Positions 44,756 through 57,034 of a stretch of 64,000 bases of DNA are shown here, one piece after another. The notes under the pieces are model-generated. The model was not told the origin of the DNA and made no database searches. It was given only the letters and a program-made list of their open reading frames with translations. Where the stretch lies: assembly GCA_019915135.1 (NCBI GenBank), contig JAHLMK010000028.1, forward strand, positions 1 through 64,000. The letters are read 5' to 3'. The translations under genes were made by a program, and so were the position numbers. Position 1 is the stretch's first letter, and every line of letters begins with the position of its first letter. Origin of the DNA: Strobilurus pachycystidiatus (taxonomy: Eukaryota > Basidiomycota > Agaricomycetes > Agaricales > Physalacriaceae).

Positions 44756-47633
44756 TCACATTTGTACTATACACTCCGCCGCGCGGTTATCTACATTTTT
44801 TCGGAGTTCTACAAGATGTCGTACGCCACGTAAAGCTTGGCGCCATTCCGACTGATTCCGTATCTTGACTGGACCGTTCGAGTGCAACTTCACTCGTTCT
44901 CTGAACCAGGATTCCACGTCCGATGTCCACAAGCCCAGGTCCATCCCACTTTGCTGCCACACATCCGGAGGAGGAAACCACGAGAAGTTCTCCGTATATC
45001 GTACACTCTTCGCATTCGAAGTCCTCTCAACACGATAGACCCCACAAATGATATCGATGTGTTCGTCCGTCAGTGGCTCCTCGACTAAAGCAAATTCGCC
45101 ATCCACCGTCGGATGAAACATACCATAGTACGGCAGAGTTTTCATAGATGGCATGCTGCTTGCCCACGACAAAGATACGTGTTCCAGTGCTATGCGCCAT
45201 ACAATCCCACCACGAGCGAGTGCGGCGCGCGCCACTTTTGGATCACCTAAGAGGTCCCGGCATCGACGAAAGTAATAGAAGAACTCTGCTGATTCTGGCG
45301 TATAACCATAAGGTCGTATTGGGATGTAGCGGGGGATGCGAGGAATAGGTTCAGGTAAATTCGGCTGGCTCCATGCGAAGCAGCGACAATATCGGATACC
45401 GTGACTGACGAGATATACGATAAGGTCCTCGATGGTTCGCGCGTCAATTCGCAAGCAATGAAGAACATCCGTAGCTGTGAACAGAAACAGCCGGCATGTG
45501 GCAACTCCGCTGTCGGCGACTCTGGACAGTGGAACAATCTCATAAACTGTTCCAACAGCCGTAATAACGCCCTTCCTCGTATTGAAAAAACGAGCTCTTG
45601 ACCTGATGGAATCAGGATTGACAAAGCTCATATCGCTCCAGGCGTCGAAGCGGGGCAGGAATGGAGAAGGGACACGTTCAATGTTTCGAAGCAGCTCGGT
45701 GGCTTCGGCAAATGCGAGCTGATTGGAAGGCAAGCTGTTCTGCTCACATCTGTAACTGCCACTGCAGAAAAGGGCAGTTTTCCAGCGACTGCTATCGCAA
45801 GTTGAAGTAACTGCTGCGTCTAGATCTGCGTCCGGGGTTCTGATTCCGAACCGACAGGTCAAAAGCTCCGAAGGCGAGATGACAGCCATATTCAGAGGTG
45901 CGACGTCCGCAGCAGTCATATGGGTGCCAATGATACGAGGAGTAGGGGGTGTATACAGCGTAGAATGAACCTGAGTGGTATCGACAATCTCGCCATCCTC
46001 AGGGTCGGGTCCTTCGGGTTCGGGGTCGGGTTCGTCGGGGTCGTCGACATCAGATTGATCGTCGCCTATGTTGGTAAGAGAGGGATTAGCAATGTCGCGG
46101 GCGATGTCATCTTCTCGCTCGTCTTTGAGCTCGTCAATCAAATCCCACTCGTCCGTCCATGAACAATACAACCGCCGGTAGGGAGGAAACTGGGCCCAAT
46201 AATAGTTCATCAAGGCACTGATGACGTGGTTCCGAACAAGATAGCCCCGAGGACCCATCTCCCAAACGAACACAGACGAGCACCCATAACCGGAGGGCAT
46301 TTTATGGCTCTTAGCCCGTGCTTCCTTTTCCTCGCGAGCCTGCCGATCCGAAGAAGTTTCGTGAAAACGGAGCTTTTCTATGTCCTTATCACGTCGATTC
46401 AGGAATGATTGCCACGACTCGCCCAATAGTTGATGGGCATCGCGGTCTCCTGGAAAGACAGGTTCATAAACTTCCGAGTATGGGAGTTGAGGAGCAGCAA
46501 TAGGATTGACGGTCAAGTCCAAGGAAGAAGGGTGGGAAATATCGACAAGGGGACGTGGTATGACTGGCTTGGCGTAATGCGTAGGGACATGTCTGCGAGC
46601 GGGAAAGGACACTAGCGGCCAGAGGGAAGACTTTCTGATGGCGTCATTGTCCAAACGGGTGACGGAGTTCATCAAGACATCAGTGGTCGTACCAAAATAC
46701 AACCATAACGGAACATGAAAGCTGTGAAATACGTAGAACAAGGGAAGCCAGGTGCAATGCTTGATGTGGACGAAGGCGCCTATACGCTCTGTCCTGTTGA
46801 CGAGCCATTCTGCAGGTAACAGCTCGGTCTGATACGAAAGACCGTGCTGGAATAACCAAGACAGTTCGATGAGATCGAGAAGATGATGAGGTATTGTATA
46901 GGATGTCATCGTGTTACGCCACTCGAATGGGGCGGTTGTGGAGGTAGCACGTAGGTATGCGAATAAGAATGATACTTCCGCGCCGAGTAGAAGCAAAGCA
47001 GAACGAGCACGGATGACACGGTGGATTGCACGGATACGAGTGCGATGAAGGCGTTCGTAAGCATTGTAGTGTTCGATAGGAAAAGAGGTGTAGGATACGT
47101 TGATGAAAGTAATCCGTTTGAGAAACCCTTCTCGTAGTGTGCACAATAGCCATTCGAGTTCTCGGAGTCGATCGACACAATGCTGTTCAAGACGCCATTG
47201 CTTTCCGTCTGGAGAAACCAAGGGGATTGACGCCCTCGTGAAGGAAAGGCACTCGAACAATTGGAATCTACAGGCACTGTCCGGATCGCGTGGTAAGAAA
47301 GCCTGCCACGGAGCGTGGTCACTTGCCCAATGACGATCCAAGTACACGGTAGCGTCAGGAGCGGGTTTCAGGAGCGGATCGTAAGGCATGACATTGTGGT
47401 CGGGGATAGGACACAACATGGCGCTGCCCAACGAATAGTATATATGTCTGTCGGTAGTCACGATAACCCTACATTCGCTGTTCGGAATAGTGTTCCACGT
47501 AGAATCGACATGTTCAGCAACTGGGAACAAGACGCTGGGAATCCTGTCAACGTACGATATTAGCAGAGTAACGCCTTTCGATGAAATGCGCTACTCACCT
47601 TCCTGGACGATCGAAATGCAAAAGGCTCGTCAT
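44756..47633 (-). CDS. large hypothetical protein, 940 aa, 2 exons; many-copy agaricomycete family
   Basis: Exon 1 (47,633-47,599) encodes MTSLLHFDRPG. A 55-bp intron (GTGAGT...TTGACAG) leads to a 2,788-nt exon that is open to TGA at 44,756. Residues about 30-330 carry many Tyr/Trp/His. About 470-560 is a strongly acidic, disordered linker (DDPDEPDPEPEGPDPEDGE). The C-terminal 300 residues are ordered: FVNPDSIRSRARFFNTRKGV, RIDARTIEDLIVYLVSHGI, ARGGIVWRIALEHVS, ENFSWFPPPDVWQQSG, WFRERVKLHSNGP. From memory this C-terminal block is shared by a large agaricomycete family of unknown function, often in repeat-rich regions. No catalytic motif is visible. The single long intact exon argues for recent constraint or recent arrival. 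Confidence 0.85.
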
Positions 47634-47756
47634 CAATAAGTCAGAATTCTGCTGAGGTATAAATAAGCAAGGAAAGCGGAAAATACGGAGCGACCCACTC
47701 ACGCATCCACGCACGCTCAGACACGATCGAAATATCGCGTTTCAGCCTCAGTGGGA

Positions 47757-47966
47757 GATGCTGGTTCGAGGCGATCGGTTTTCGCGGTAATTGAGCGAGC
47801 GAATGAGTGCGCGGCGGTCCAAATAGACTGCGAAAGGCGAGGGTACGAAAGATAACGAGTAGATGCTGGTTCGAGGCAAACGTCTTTCGCGTAATTGAGC
47901 GAGCGAAAAGAGAGCGTGGCAGTCCGAATAGACCACGAAAGGCGAAGGTCCGAAAAGAACCAAAGG
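47757..47966. repeat. 105-bp tandem duplication upstream of the 940-aa gene
   Basis: Two head-to-tail units start GATGCTGGTTCGAGGC at 47,757 and 47,862. They share GTAATTGAGCGAGCGAA and CGAAAGGCGA with several differences. A third partial phrase (CAAAGGCGACGGTC) follows. They lie 125 bp from the start codon, so they may contain promoter elements. Confidence 0.8.
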
Positions 47967-48155
47967 CGACGGTCTGAAGAAAATAACACAGATCCTGATA
48001 AAAGATGTGTGCGGAAGCACAGAGAGAAACAAGACAACGCTGTCGCGTATACACGCAAAGGGCTGCCAAACAAAACGACGAAGATGGGAGGATCCCAAGA
48101 ACCGTTAATGTGACAGTTTGATGTCATTAGAAATCAGAGTAACGTCACATTCGCC

Positions 48156-48756
48156 TTGCCTCGCTTCCCTTCACACCCCAGAATACCTGACCATGTCATA
48201 TGTGTATACAATGGCACTGGTTTGCTTCTGTCTCAACCTGTTTACTCGAATCGAGGGTCGCGTTCCATTCGCCTGCCACAAAAAATTACAAAGCGACACG
48301 AAATAGGACCTGTACGAATATACGCCTCTGCGCAGCATCTCAATGAGCCTGGCAAATGACCGTTCCAGACACTCGTTGACCCTCTGAAAAACCAAATACG
48401 GAAGAACCGGGAACCGCAGGATACCGTCAAGCAGCTTCAAGGAGATGTCAACAGGATCCAGAACTCGGAGGCCATGAAGAAGGCAAAGGCGGCATCTGAA
48501 CGGGCGAGGGTGAGCAACTAACTTAACTATCCACCGGCTCAGAACTGAATACAATATTCTACAACAGTCGACATCCAGCATAGAAGACAACCGGCGTCTC
48601 AGAGCCGCGGCGGAGGAACTTCGCAAGACTGGCATCAAACTTGGTGACGTTGCTTCATTCGTTCCATATCGCGCGCAACGTCAGCGGCCTCCTGGATTAT
48701 CGGCAAGACCACTGAGCCAATACGGAAGACCGCCGCCTTCAAGGCGCTCAGGCTAG
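48156..48756 (+). CDS. coiled-coil protein, at least 3 exons, 5' end not found
   Basis: Exons ending at 48,311, then 48,369-48,509 and 48,568-48,756, join in phase through introns of 57 and 58 bp. The first is open back to at least 48,156 without an in-frame ATG, so an upstream exon or a lost start is implied. The middle exon and the start of the last form a charged coiled coil (LKNQIRKNREPQDTVKQLQG, KKAKAASERAR, RRLRAAAEELRKTG). The end is Arg/Pro-rich. It is not recognised. Confidence 0.5.
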
Positions 48757-49122
48757 GGAGACAGCGCCGACTCATAAAGGCGTTCGTATCGGCGTCAAGC
48801 GGACAGAGGCCAACCATGAGGCCTGAGGCCTGAGTGAGTGTTCCCCATGTTCAATTGCTTTCATTTTGTTTAATGTATGTAGCGCCGGAGATGCCGTTAT
48901 CTCCTACAAAACTCGCCGCGTCAAGAAAAGTGGAATGCACCCAAAGAGTCTAATATCGTTCTGCGTAAGCCAGTCGAAACGTGAAGCGAGTCGGATATTC
49001 CTTGTCGTCGCCTATACGTTTCTTCAATATATATAATCATCCCCAATTTCTTTGGTATCTTTTTGATCTTTTTCAAAAAAAATATATTCCACGAGAACGA
49101 GACAGCGCGCGTCGGCCGCCTC

Positions 49123-49580
49123 ATGAAGGACACGGATCCTACATCAGACCGTGAATCTTTCGAACGAGAACTCCGAGAGTACATCATTCCGGAAGTTGAC
49201 GCCTTCCTCACTGCCGACCAAGAAACACTACAGGCACGGTACGGCGAAGCAACCTACAACGTCCTTTGGGCGATCATGGAACAATACCTTCGCCAAGGCC
49301 TTGTTAGCGACAGCATTGTTAACGACAGCAAAGTCCTGGATATTCGCCAAGTCGACGTGTCCGCTTGTCTGCCTTCTCGATTTCCTCCAGCACGCAGGGA
49401 ATACTGCTTTTCAGGAACGTCAAATCGAGGGAGATAGTTGCAGGCGTAGAGGACAAGATTGAGCAGTGCAGCTATGCCATCGCCGTTTCGCGGGTCACCG
49501 AGGGTAAGCTGGACCGCGAGTTGACCGGCGGCTGGAAGGTCATTGAGACGACGAGAAGGAGTGCACGGGCTTATTTATAA
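49123..49580 (+). CDS. hypothetical protein, 136 aa, 2 exons
   Basis: ATG at 49,123 (MKDTDPTSDRESFERELREY) opens a 228-nt exon. A 47-bp intron with a weak donor (CAA|GTCGAC, acceptor ACGCAG at 49,397) joins it to 49,398-49,580, ending TAA. A TATA-like ATATATATAAT lies at about 49,027-49,037. Without the intron the frame ends after about 30 more residues. The protein has two helices in its first half (ETLQARYGEATYNVLWAIME) and a mixed C-terminal half (LLFRNVKSREIVAGVEDKIE, then SYAIAVSRVTEGKL). It converges with the 266-residue gene 75 bp away. Its function is unknown. Confidence 0.55.
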
Positions 49581-49654
49581 AAGTACAGTTATCGTATTCA
49601 TCCGGGCGTCATCTGCGCAGCTGCACACTCCGAAGTTAGATCTCTAGAGATTCG

Positions 49655-50504
49655 TCAGGACTCCGAATAAGAAGACATGCTGAGAAGCACAAACCGGCGC
49701 TTGCTGCCGTTTCCCGCGACGCAGTGATTAAACAGCAAGTGCTCGAGTAGGATACAGGGCCCGGTTGCGATACTAGACTCGCCGAGGACGTCGACCAATC
49801 CGTGTGAGGCTAAGAGAAATGCCATGTCGATTTCCGTCATTCTCGACAGAAACCGATCCTCGTGGTTCTTAACAAGAACGAGAGTGGTACACAACTCAAA
49901 TATGGTTGGGAATGGAACTGTGAAACATATGAGATTTTGCACCAAGAAGGAAGACCGTTAGCTCACCCGGAGACGTGTTCGCACTCCACAAGGACTCGAC
50001 CCAGTTGGAACCGAGCAATATCATACCGCTGACGCTAGTAGCGACGTCGATTTCGAGGTATGAAGTGTAGGTATGTATACCATCGTCCACTTGAACGCAG
50101 GGCGGAGAAGTTCCAGTGATCGACAACATCTCTGCCAGCTCGCGTGGCGCGATAGTACGGTTGATCGTGAAGCAAGTATACGCTGGAAGGACCACCCCGT
50201 TAACCAATGCAGTATAATATCCTGACATGCTTGTATAGCTAGGTCTGGATTTCCGATGCGCACCTAAAAAGACACGTCGCCACATAATAGAAACAAGAAT
50301 CAGCGCCAGTCGATCTATTTCGCGCTGCAGTCGTTCGCACCTTCGATCATCCGGCTGCTCGTCCGGAGACACAACAAGTGACAGATTATTGTCGTTGACA
50401 ATATACCGCTGAAGTTCCTGATTCGCCCAGAAAGAGCCAAGGACGTCGTAAGCCTTGCGACCATGTGTCTTGACATAGTCGACATGTTTGTCGAATATCT
50501 TCAT
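49655..50504 (-). CDS. hypothetical protein, 266 aa, 2 exons
   Basis: ATG at 50,504 (MKIFDKHVDYVKTHGRKAYD) starts a 538-nt exon. A 49-bp GTGAGC...TTCACAG intron joins it in phase to 49,917-49,655. The protein is largely helical: ERLQREIDRLALILVSIMWR followed by RVFLGAHRKSR, then a mixed segment (TIAPRELAEMLSITGTSPPC) and a hydrophobic C-terminal part (TIFELCTTLVLVKNHEDRF, MAFLLASHGLVDVLGES). The helix-plus-MWRR pattern faintly resembles FHKLVMWRKCGRRTFLARHR in the 390-residue protein at 55.4-56.8 kb; I cannot tell if that is homology. The gene is on the same strand as, and 457 bp downstream of, the 657-residue gene. Confidence 0.65.
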
Positions 50505-50960
50505 TATCTAAGACGGCGGTGGGCGAGGATCAGAGTATCGTAGGTCTGTCTACGAGACTAGCGCCAACCAACTTCAGCGGTGATATAAACATTTATTTTA
50601 GACTGACTGTAGGAGACGTAGCGAAGCACAAAGATACAAAACTGCAATGAAGACAGAAACTGGAAGTAAACAGTACAGGCCATGAACGAGGTAAAGACAG
50701 GGGAGAGAGTAAGTAGTAGACCAGATGAAACAAACATGGTAAGATGCGGTAAAGAGTAGGTGGAATAGTACATATCAGTCCATACAAGACATAGATCATG
50801 TACACAGAAAACAGTCCATTGTGTGGTACAGAACGAGAACTTCGACGAGAGAGATAGAAGACGGAAGATGAGTGGTAGGTCCGAATGCCAAGAAAAGTTT
50901 GGACCAACTGAAGACGGCTCCTGGAGATGCCTACGCACCACATAGCATGGAACGACATGC

Positions 50961-53105
50961 TTAGCCTCGCATCCTGCCCCGATCTCCGGCGAGGATGTCC
51001 GCCACAACTTCGCCCCCCTCCGTAACAGCTATCTCTTCCGTCTCTATGGTTACTATGCCATCGATGGACGCATTCACCGTGGCCAGACCGTTGGCTGTGT
51101 CTGTATACCAGGCTTCCGTAACGGTCACCACCCCGTCGTTGGAAGGCGAAGGAGGTTTGTCCGTGACGGGAGGCAAGGAAGCCCCCGGATTCAAAAGGGC
51201 GACGGGACAATGCTGGCCTGCTGATGATGGCATGGTTCCAAGCTCGTCAGGCTCAACCAGACCCAGGGCGGGATCGTTGACGAAGTGCAATGCACAGGTA
51301 GGGTCGTCGGGACCACTGTTGGGGTGCAGGGAGCACCAAGAATCCGACCAGGACCACAGTGTGGCCATGGGGCTGGCTGGCTGGGATCTCGCTTGAGTTG
51401 TCGAACCTCCCGGGGAGGTTGACCGAGGTCGAGCAGTACCTGCTGCGCGATGTCTTTTGCTAGAGCCCTCAGCTGAGGAGCTGGTGGAATGACGCCGGTT
51501 AGGCGAGTCGCAGGGGGGACCATGGCTGCATGTCACGTCGACGGAATCGATATAAGGGTCTTCGTGGTCTAGTGGCAACGCCCTTTTTGGAGGGGGGGTC
51601 TTGTGGCGGAGGATGGCCATCTCGACCTGATGCTGGCGCTCCTCCTCATCTTCCCGTGGGAATTCAGCTTCCCAGGCAGTGACTTGAGGGAAAGAAGCTG
51701 GACGCCTGTCATCGCGGCTGGTCAAGAGGGCGTTCTGTACGCCCGCTAACAGGCTTTCCGCGGCTGACTCGATGCTAGGACGAGGGGCTGAGCTCTCTCC
51801 AGTGGGAACCGTCGCAGCCGCAGCCGCCCAAGAAGCAGAAGCGGCAGGAGCTAGAACAGCCTCTGGAGATCGTTGGGAGTAAAGACCTGAAAAGGACTGG
51901 TGTAGCTGATTGGCTGGCAGTGCTCCTTGCAGAGAGGCGGCTACCACATCCACGATAAGCTCCTCCCCCCTCCGAGAGACTTGAAATTGAGGAGATGCCG
52001 TGCTCTCCTGCTGAGGCTGCTCGGGTGCAGCTGGCGCAACTCGACGATTCTCTGAACTGTATCGTCCCCCGATTCGGAGCACGGGTGCGAGTCGGGGAGC
52101 CACCTGCTGGCGGCCCGAACTTGATTGAGGAGGAGAGACTTGATGGCGAAGGGGAGATGGACGTTGGGTAGCGATCTGGGAAGGATCGAATTGTTGTCTG
52201 AGGGGTGAGGGGACTTGCGGCGACGACGACAGTGCCCGAGCACCACGCCTGTCTCTCTGAACTCGCAAGCTTTGAAGACGGGGAGGTAAGAGTGGACCCG
52301 TTTCAGGCGCTGGAGACCTAGAATTTTCCGCTGCCAGTCCCACGGCGAAGGGAGAAGGAGGATGAGGTACGGGTGAGCTAATCGGGAGGCTCAATCCGGT
52401 GTAAAACCTAGGAGGCTGGCTGTACACCTGAGGAGGTGGAAGGTTCGGAGGCATCGCAAGTCCGAGACCTTGCCACTGATAACAGTGATTCTCAAATAGA
52501 GCATGAATGATGTACTATTCACACAAGTCGGTGAGCTTCAGTCCGTTCACAACACCACATCACAAAAGAACACTCACAATATGGCGCAGGTCGATGAAAT
52601 GGACGCGATCGTCCATGCTCGGGATAGGAAAACGTCGATCGACGTAGTTGAACAGTTCACGTTCGAACCACTCGACGGCGCGATAATTGCGCGTATCCAT
52701 GGCGGCCTGGTATGTACAGCCCCAGAACACCGCCGAGGCGGATAAACCCTGTTGGAGCTGGAGGGAGAAAGCCTAGAAAATGAGATAACGATCAGCGCGT
52801 CCAAGCACGCGAAAAAGTGCTTACGTTGGTGCCTGTAGCGCCGACTTGAGAAACCTCAGGAAAAATTCAGTATTTGTGGCGCGTCGAAACAAGGAAGAAA
52901 GAAAACTCACGAGAATGATGGAGGGCAGGCGCCTTTCCGTCTCAAAGGGCTCGCCCTCTGCGAAGATCTCGTTCATGACGAGGAAGATATTCCGGCGCCG
53001 CTCCAGGGTCACAGCGCCAGCCGCAGTGGGGGGGACCTCGAGTGAGAACATCGGTGGCCTTATGCCATTTGTGCCAGTGTGAGTGTGATCTGGGGGAGTG
53101 GACAT
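50961..53105 (-). CDS. hypothetical protein, 657 aa, 4 exons including a 30-nt micro-exon
   Basis: The exons 53105-52911, 52854-52825, 52772-52578 and 52514-50961 are all phase 0, with introns of 56, 52 and 63 bp. The start MSTPPDHTHTGTNG follows a CT-rich leader; an in-frame ATG at 53,180 is an alternative. Residues about 40-160 are a compact, mostly helical domain: RRNIFLVMNEIFAEGEPFET, LPSIILVSQVGATGTNAFSL (spanning the micro-exon), FWGCTYQAAMDTRNYRAVEW, RFPIPSMDDRVHFIDLRHIY, then ALFENHCYQWQG. The remaining 500 residues are Ser/Pro/Ala-rich and probably disordered, with one charged helix (FPREDEEERQHQVEMAILRH). No family was recognised. The clean four-exon structure over 2.1 kb supports a real gene. 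Confidence 0.78.
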
Positions 53106-55413
53106 GGCAGTACCACGGCCGCAGAGAGAGTGTGTAGGCGGTAGCAAAATGAAGGAGGGAGGAGGCAGAGGAAAGGACAAAGGCTACTAGTCGACCAGGC
53201 ATTAAAATGCCAAACGAGCGATGCGACTCATCACCAGAGAATCACTCTCGTGGCCAAGCGCGTTTTTGGAGAGAAGTTTCTTCGAACCTGCGGGAACCAA
53301 TCACAGTCGGCACTGAGCGAAAAGTAAGAAGAAGGTCGACGGCAATCAAGTGTTCGATGGATCCAACGAGGTCCGGGCTGTATAGAACAAGGGTAAAGGA
53401 ACTAGATGTTTGGGGGGCGGGATGTGGATGTCAGGGCGGTTGCCTCCCAACATGGTGAGATCCGGCGGAACGATCCAATGAGACACGGAACGCGGAATCT
53501 CCCGAGCATGTGTTGGGCTTCTGCATGCGCGAATTGACATGGAGAGCGGTGCATAGGTGTTGAGGTTGGAGCGAATGCGTTGTGGACGCTGCTTGACACC
53601 GTTAAGATGCTCGCGTTAATGTTCAGCGTGGTGATGGCGCAAGTTTCGTCCTGAACCGAGCGGTGAGTCGGTCGACTAATGCCTTGCGGCTGGTCAGGCC
53701 CGTGCGCACGCCCGTCGCAATCGCTATATCGTTGCATGGAAAACACAATGGAGTATAGGCTGAAAACCGAGACGATCAGTATGTCGTTATATGGGGGCGG
53801 GCGGGATCCTCGCACTTGCTATGGTAAGGCCTCCGGATATCAACATAGACTGCTCCTAACCATTCACGTCCCGCCACCAATTCATTAGGGCTATTTATCG
53901 TAGGGAGCTGGCCATATATCGCGACGGGGACGAATAGAACAACCAGCCAAAACCCCGGCGGGCCAGATTTGAGACCGAGATGGGTTGATATCGTCGCCAC
54001 GGATGTCGATGACTACAGCGAAGGGCCGGCAAGCAAGGCCAGTCAGATAAGCTAGTGATAAGCTCTGTGGCACCGGCAGATTATGAGTAGCAAGGAGGCG
54101 CCGGTACATAAAGTGGAGGGAGAGGGAGACGGTTTGTCGGATTTCGTCTGAGATGGGGGGGAGAGGACGAAGTTCGGTTTCCCGTCCCACTCCCGGGGAA
54201 ACAAGGAAGCGTCCAGACAAACACAATATGTGTCCCAATGTGTCCCATTCGCTGACAAGCGATCGGCACGGCAGTGACGTAGCATCAAATCGCTGTGGAC
54301 TAAGCGCTTGATGGGTACAAGGATGAGAATGAAGGGGATCCATGTGGGATCACAAGAGCGGACGCGAACAGATGCTTTGAAAATTGAACTCCGGTCACCG
54401 ACCGAGATTTCCGATATTACCGAAATTTTCAGCTGGTGATGAGAAGCATCGTGAACCAGGAAGCTCGGAAATGTCCGAACCTATACACGCAGTGGCGCAC
54501 GCATCCCGGCAATATCCAGAAGGATCTGGAATACAACAGAGCACCTGAATCGGAGTATCTATGGCATTATTCGTACATAGCAAGGTGTACAGACATTTTT
54601 CGAAGACCAGGACAGCGGCTAGCATCGTCCAGATCTCTCAAACAAATGGCGGGTATAGTTTGAATACCAAGCATAACGATCTATACCATAAATGATTTTG
54701 AGAATGTAGGACGTTGATTGGACATGAGTCACAACGAGTATGAGACACCCGCTGCGTGCCATACTTCCGGGAGGAGGAAGGTGGCGCAATTCGCTAATTA
54801 AAAAAGGAACTACTTACACGTCAAACAGGCACAGCCAGGCCTGCGCCTAAATGAAACGACAACGCCGTGTATTGTAGATCGTGGCGAAGCGGTTCAAGAA
54901 CTCGAGGCGGGGGCGATGGGAACAGACATTCTGATGTGGAGTGCGGACGCCCGTAAGGGCTCTTTGGGACACATGAAGTGATGGTAATTAGGGTGTATCC
55001 GCAACCCGCCTCAGTAATTTTGATGGCTCAGTTTCCTGGCGTGGCCGCCTGCTAAAATAATGCGATCTGGCTCAGCAAAAGTGGAGTTGAGGCGTGCTCC
55101 GGATACACCCTATTGAATCGATAAAGACGCTTGGGAGAGGAGACGTGTTCACGGAAGTTCATAAGAACGGAAACATTGATAGACAGACAGCAACTAGTCC
55201 CTTGAGTACTTGTGTCTATCTGTGTATTGAATTCGAGGAGAGCATAAGAAATTTTGAGTGTGATGGTAGAAGAAGTAGGATTTATTTTTGAGATAATGGA
55301 AGATGAACATTGTCCAGCGGCGTATATCGACGGAGCGTGTACGCATAGTCGACAAATGGATAAACGAAGGCTAGAGGAAAGTGATGGAACCAAAACGCAA
55401 AATATGAGGGCAG
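53106..55413. other. unassigned; scattered minus-strand frames
   Basis: Minus-strand frames at 54,343-53,891 (MYRRLLATHNLPVPQSLSLA), 54,000-53,776 and 53,815-53,402 (GPDQPQGISRPTHRS) could be exons of one gene between the two better models, but no set of introns keeps phase. 54,400-55,413 holds nothing recognisable. Confidence 0.3.
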
Positions 55414-56757
55414 TCAAGGCGTAGGGGAATCGCGAGCCAAGTTTACGACAGGTTTCGAGAACGGCAGGGAAGATTGGGATCCTGCAACGCTCTGCGCAGA
55501 AACACCTGCAAGGTCATCCGGCGGGGAGTCGGCGTCAAGTGAAGCATGACCGCCACGACGTGAGCGAGCATACCAGTCAGTGGGAACATCGTAACCCGGC
55601 TTCAGATTGCCATCCGACCAGTCCACATGGGTATCAATCCAATGGAGGGCGCAGCGAGCGACCCAAGTACGGTCACTGAAGGTGAAGGGCATGGTACCGC
55701 CCCATGCGATCATGCGGTCTATCTCCTGAACGTGGCAGTGAGCAGCTGCAGGGAAGGGTTGCAGTACGAGTCGCATACCGGCTTCTGCGACGGCCATTGC
55801 AAGCGCGTTTCGGCTCGCGTCATAAAGGGGTCCTGGTGGATCTCCCGGAGCCAATACCTCTCGATGTGTTCTTCAACACTCTGACGAGCGGCTACGGGTA
55901 TAAGGGAATGCGCAATGCGCTTGTCCACAGCGCGTAAGAGGACGCCATGTACCGCGGTTTGACGGGTTTGTTCTAAGTTCAGGCGCAGACGCTCGGGAGC
56001 CTGCGAAGAGATCATAGCGGTCAGTCGTGCTCGGCTGAAAGGGTTAGATGATGTACCATAGATAATGGGAAAACTTTGTGGACGCGAAATGTTGGAGACG
56101 TAGGTTGGAAGGGAACGAAACGGGCAAGACGATAACAGACTTAAATATCTTAGGATAGGCGAAGGAAGGTAACGAGGCAGGCGAACAGAATAATTGCCGT
56201 CTGCAGGTACCGGCGGAGCATTGGGAGCTGCAAGGGGAAATAAATTGAATGACTCATTCCACCAAACACAAAAGGTGATACACACTGTTCATCAAAACCA
56301 GGATTCGCTGGTGGTATAGCCCACCATTCCTATGACGGGCCAAGAACGTCCGCCTGCCGCATTTGCGCCACATTACCAACTTGTGAAAGATCGCCAGGTC
56401 TTGATTGATCATATCCACAATCTGCTGGGCGGCAAATTCCGCGGAACCTCCAAGTCCTAGGCGCAGGAGTGTGGTATATGCGCCGAGAGCAGGAGAGACG
56501 ACCTCCTCCAGCTGGGAGTAGAGCAAAAACATCTCGGTACTATCACAGTCTCGATTGATCGACCGTTGACAGACTTCCTCGGCATAGATGGCGGGATAGG
56601 GACTCGTTAGTGCGCGACCGGCTGTCAAGCCTTTGCAAAGAGTTTCGACGCGAGTGCGCATTGCTTGTCGGTAAGAACGAGGTCTGATCTGTGGTTGTTT
56701 ATTAGTATTAGCAGACTACGCGACTCGTACGCATAGAAGTTTACAAACACTGGTCAT
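55414..56757 (-). CDS. hypothetical protein, 390 aa, 4 exons
   Basis: The exons 56757-56749 (Met-Thr-Ser), 56688-56286, 56227-55779 and 55725-55414 join in phase through introns of 60, 58 and 53 bp. The nine-base first coding exon is supported by phase; the next in-frame ATG (56,661) would drop twelve residues. The features are a helical first third (LEEVVSPALGAYTTLLRLGL, QQIVDMINQDLAIFHKLVMW), a basic patch (RKCGRRTFLARHR), a Pro-rich middle, a helix (VEEHIERYWLREIHQD) and an aromatic segment (RTWVARCALHWIDTHVDW) with a polar tail. No domain was recognised. The gene is intact across four exons and on the same strand as the 657-, 266- and 940-residue genes. Confidence 0.7.
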
Positions 56758-57034
56758 TTTCTCGCCTGTTGAATGATTCCCTGCACGAGTCCTGGCATAA
56801 CGCCGCACGCCTCGCCGCCGAAGGTTGTAGATTGCCTGATTTCTGCATGCTAAGCACTGTGTACAAAACCAGGGATGAAGCTGCTACGCACCGCTCGAGC
56901 CAGCGTCGCGAGGCCTTGACCTGACCGGCCTTACGGGTTTCGGATGAGTGGGGTGCACTAGATGAGCTTGGCATCAGCAACACTGTGGGAGATGGGAGCA
57001 AGAGGTAGATTCCCAAATAGGCAGTAAAATGTTT

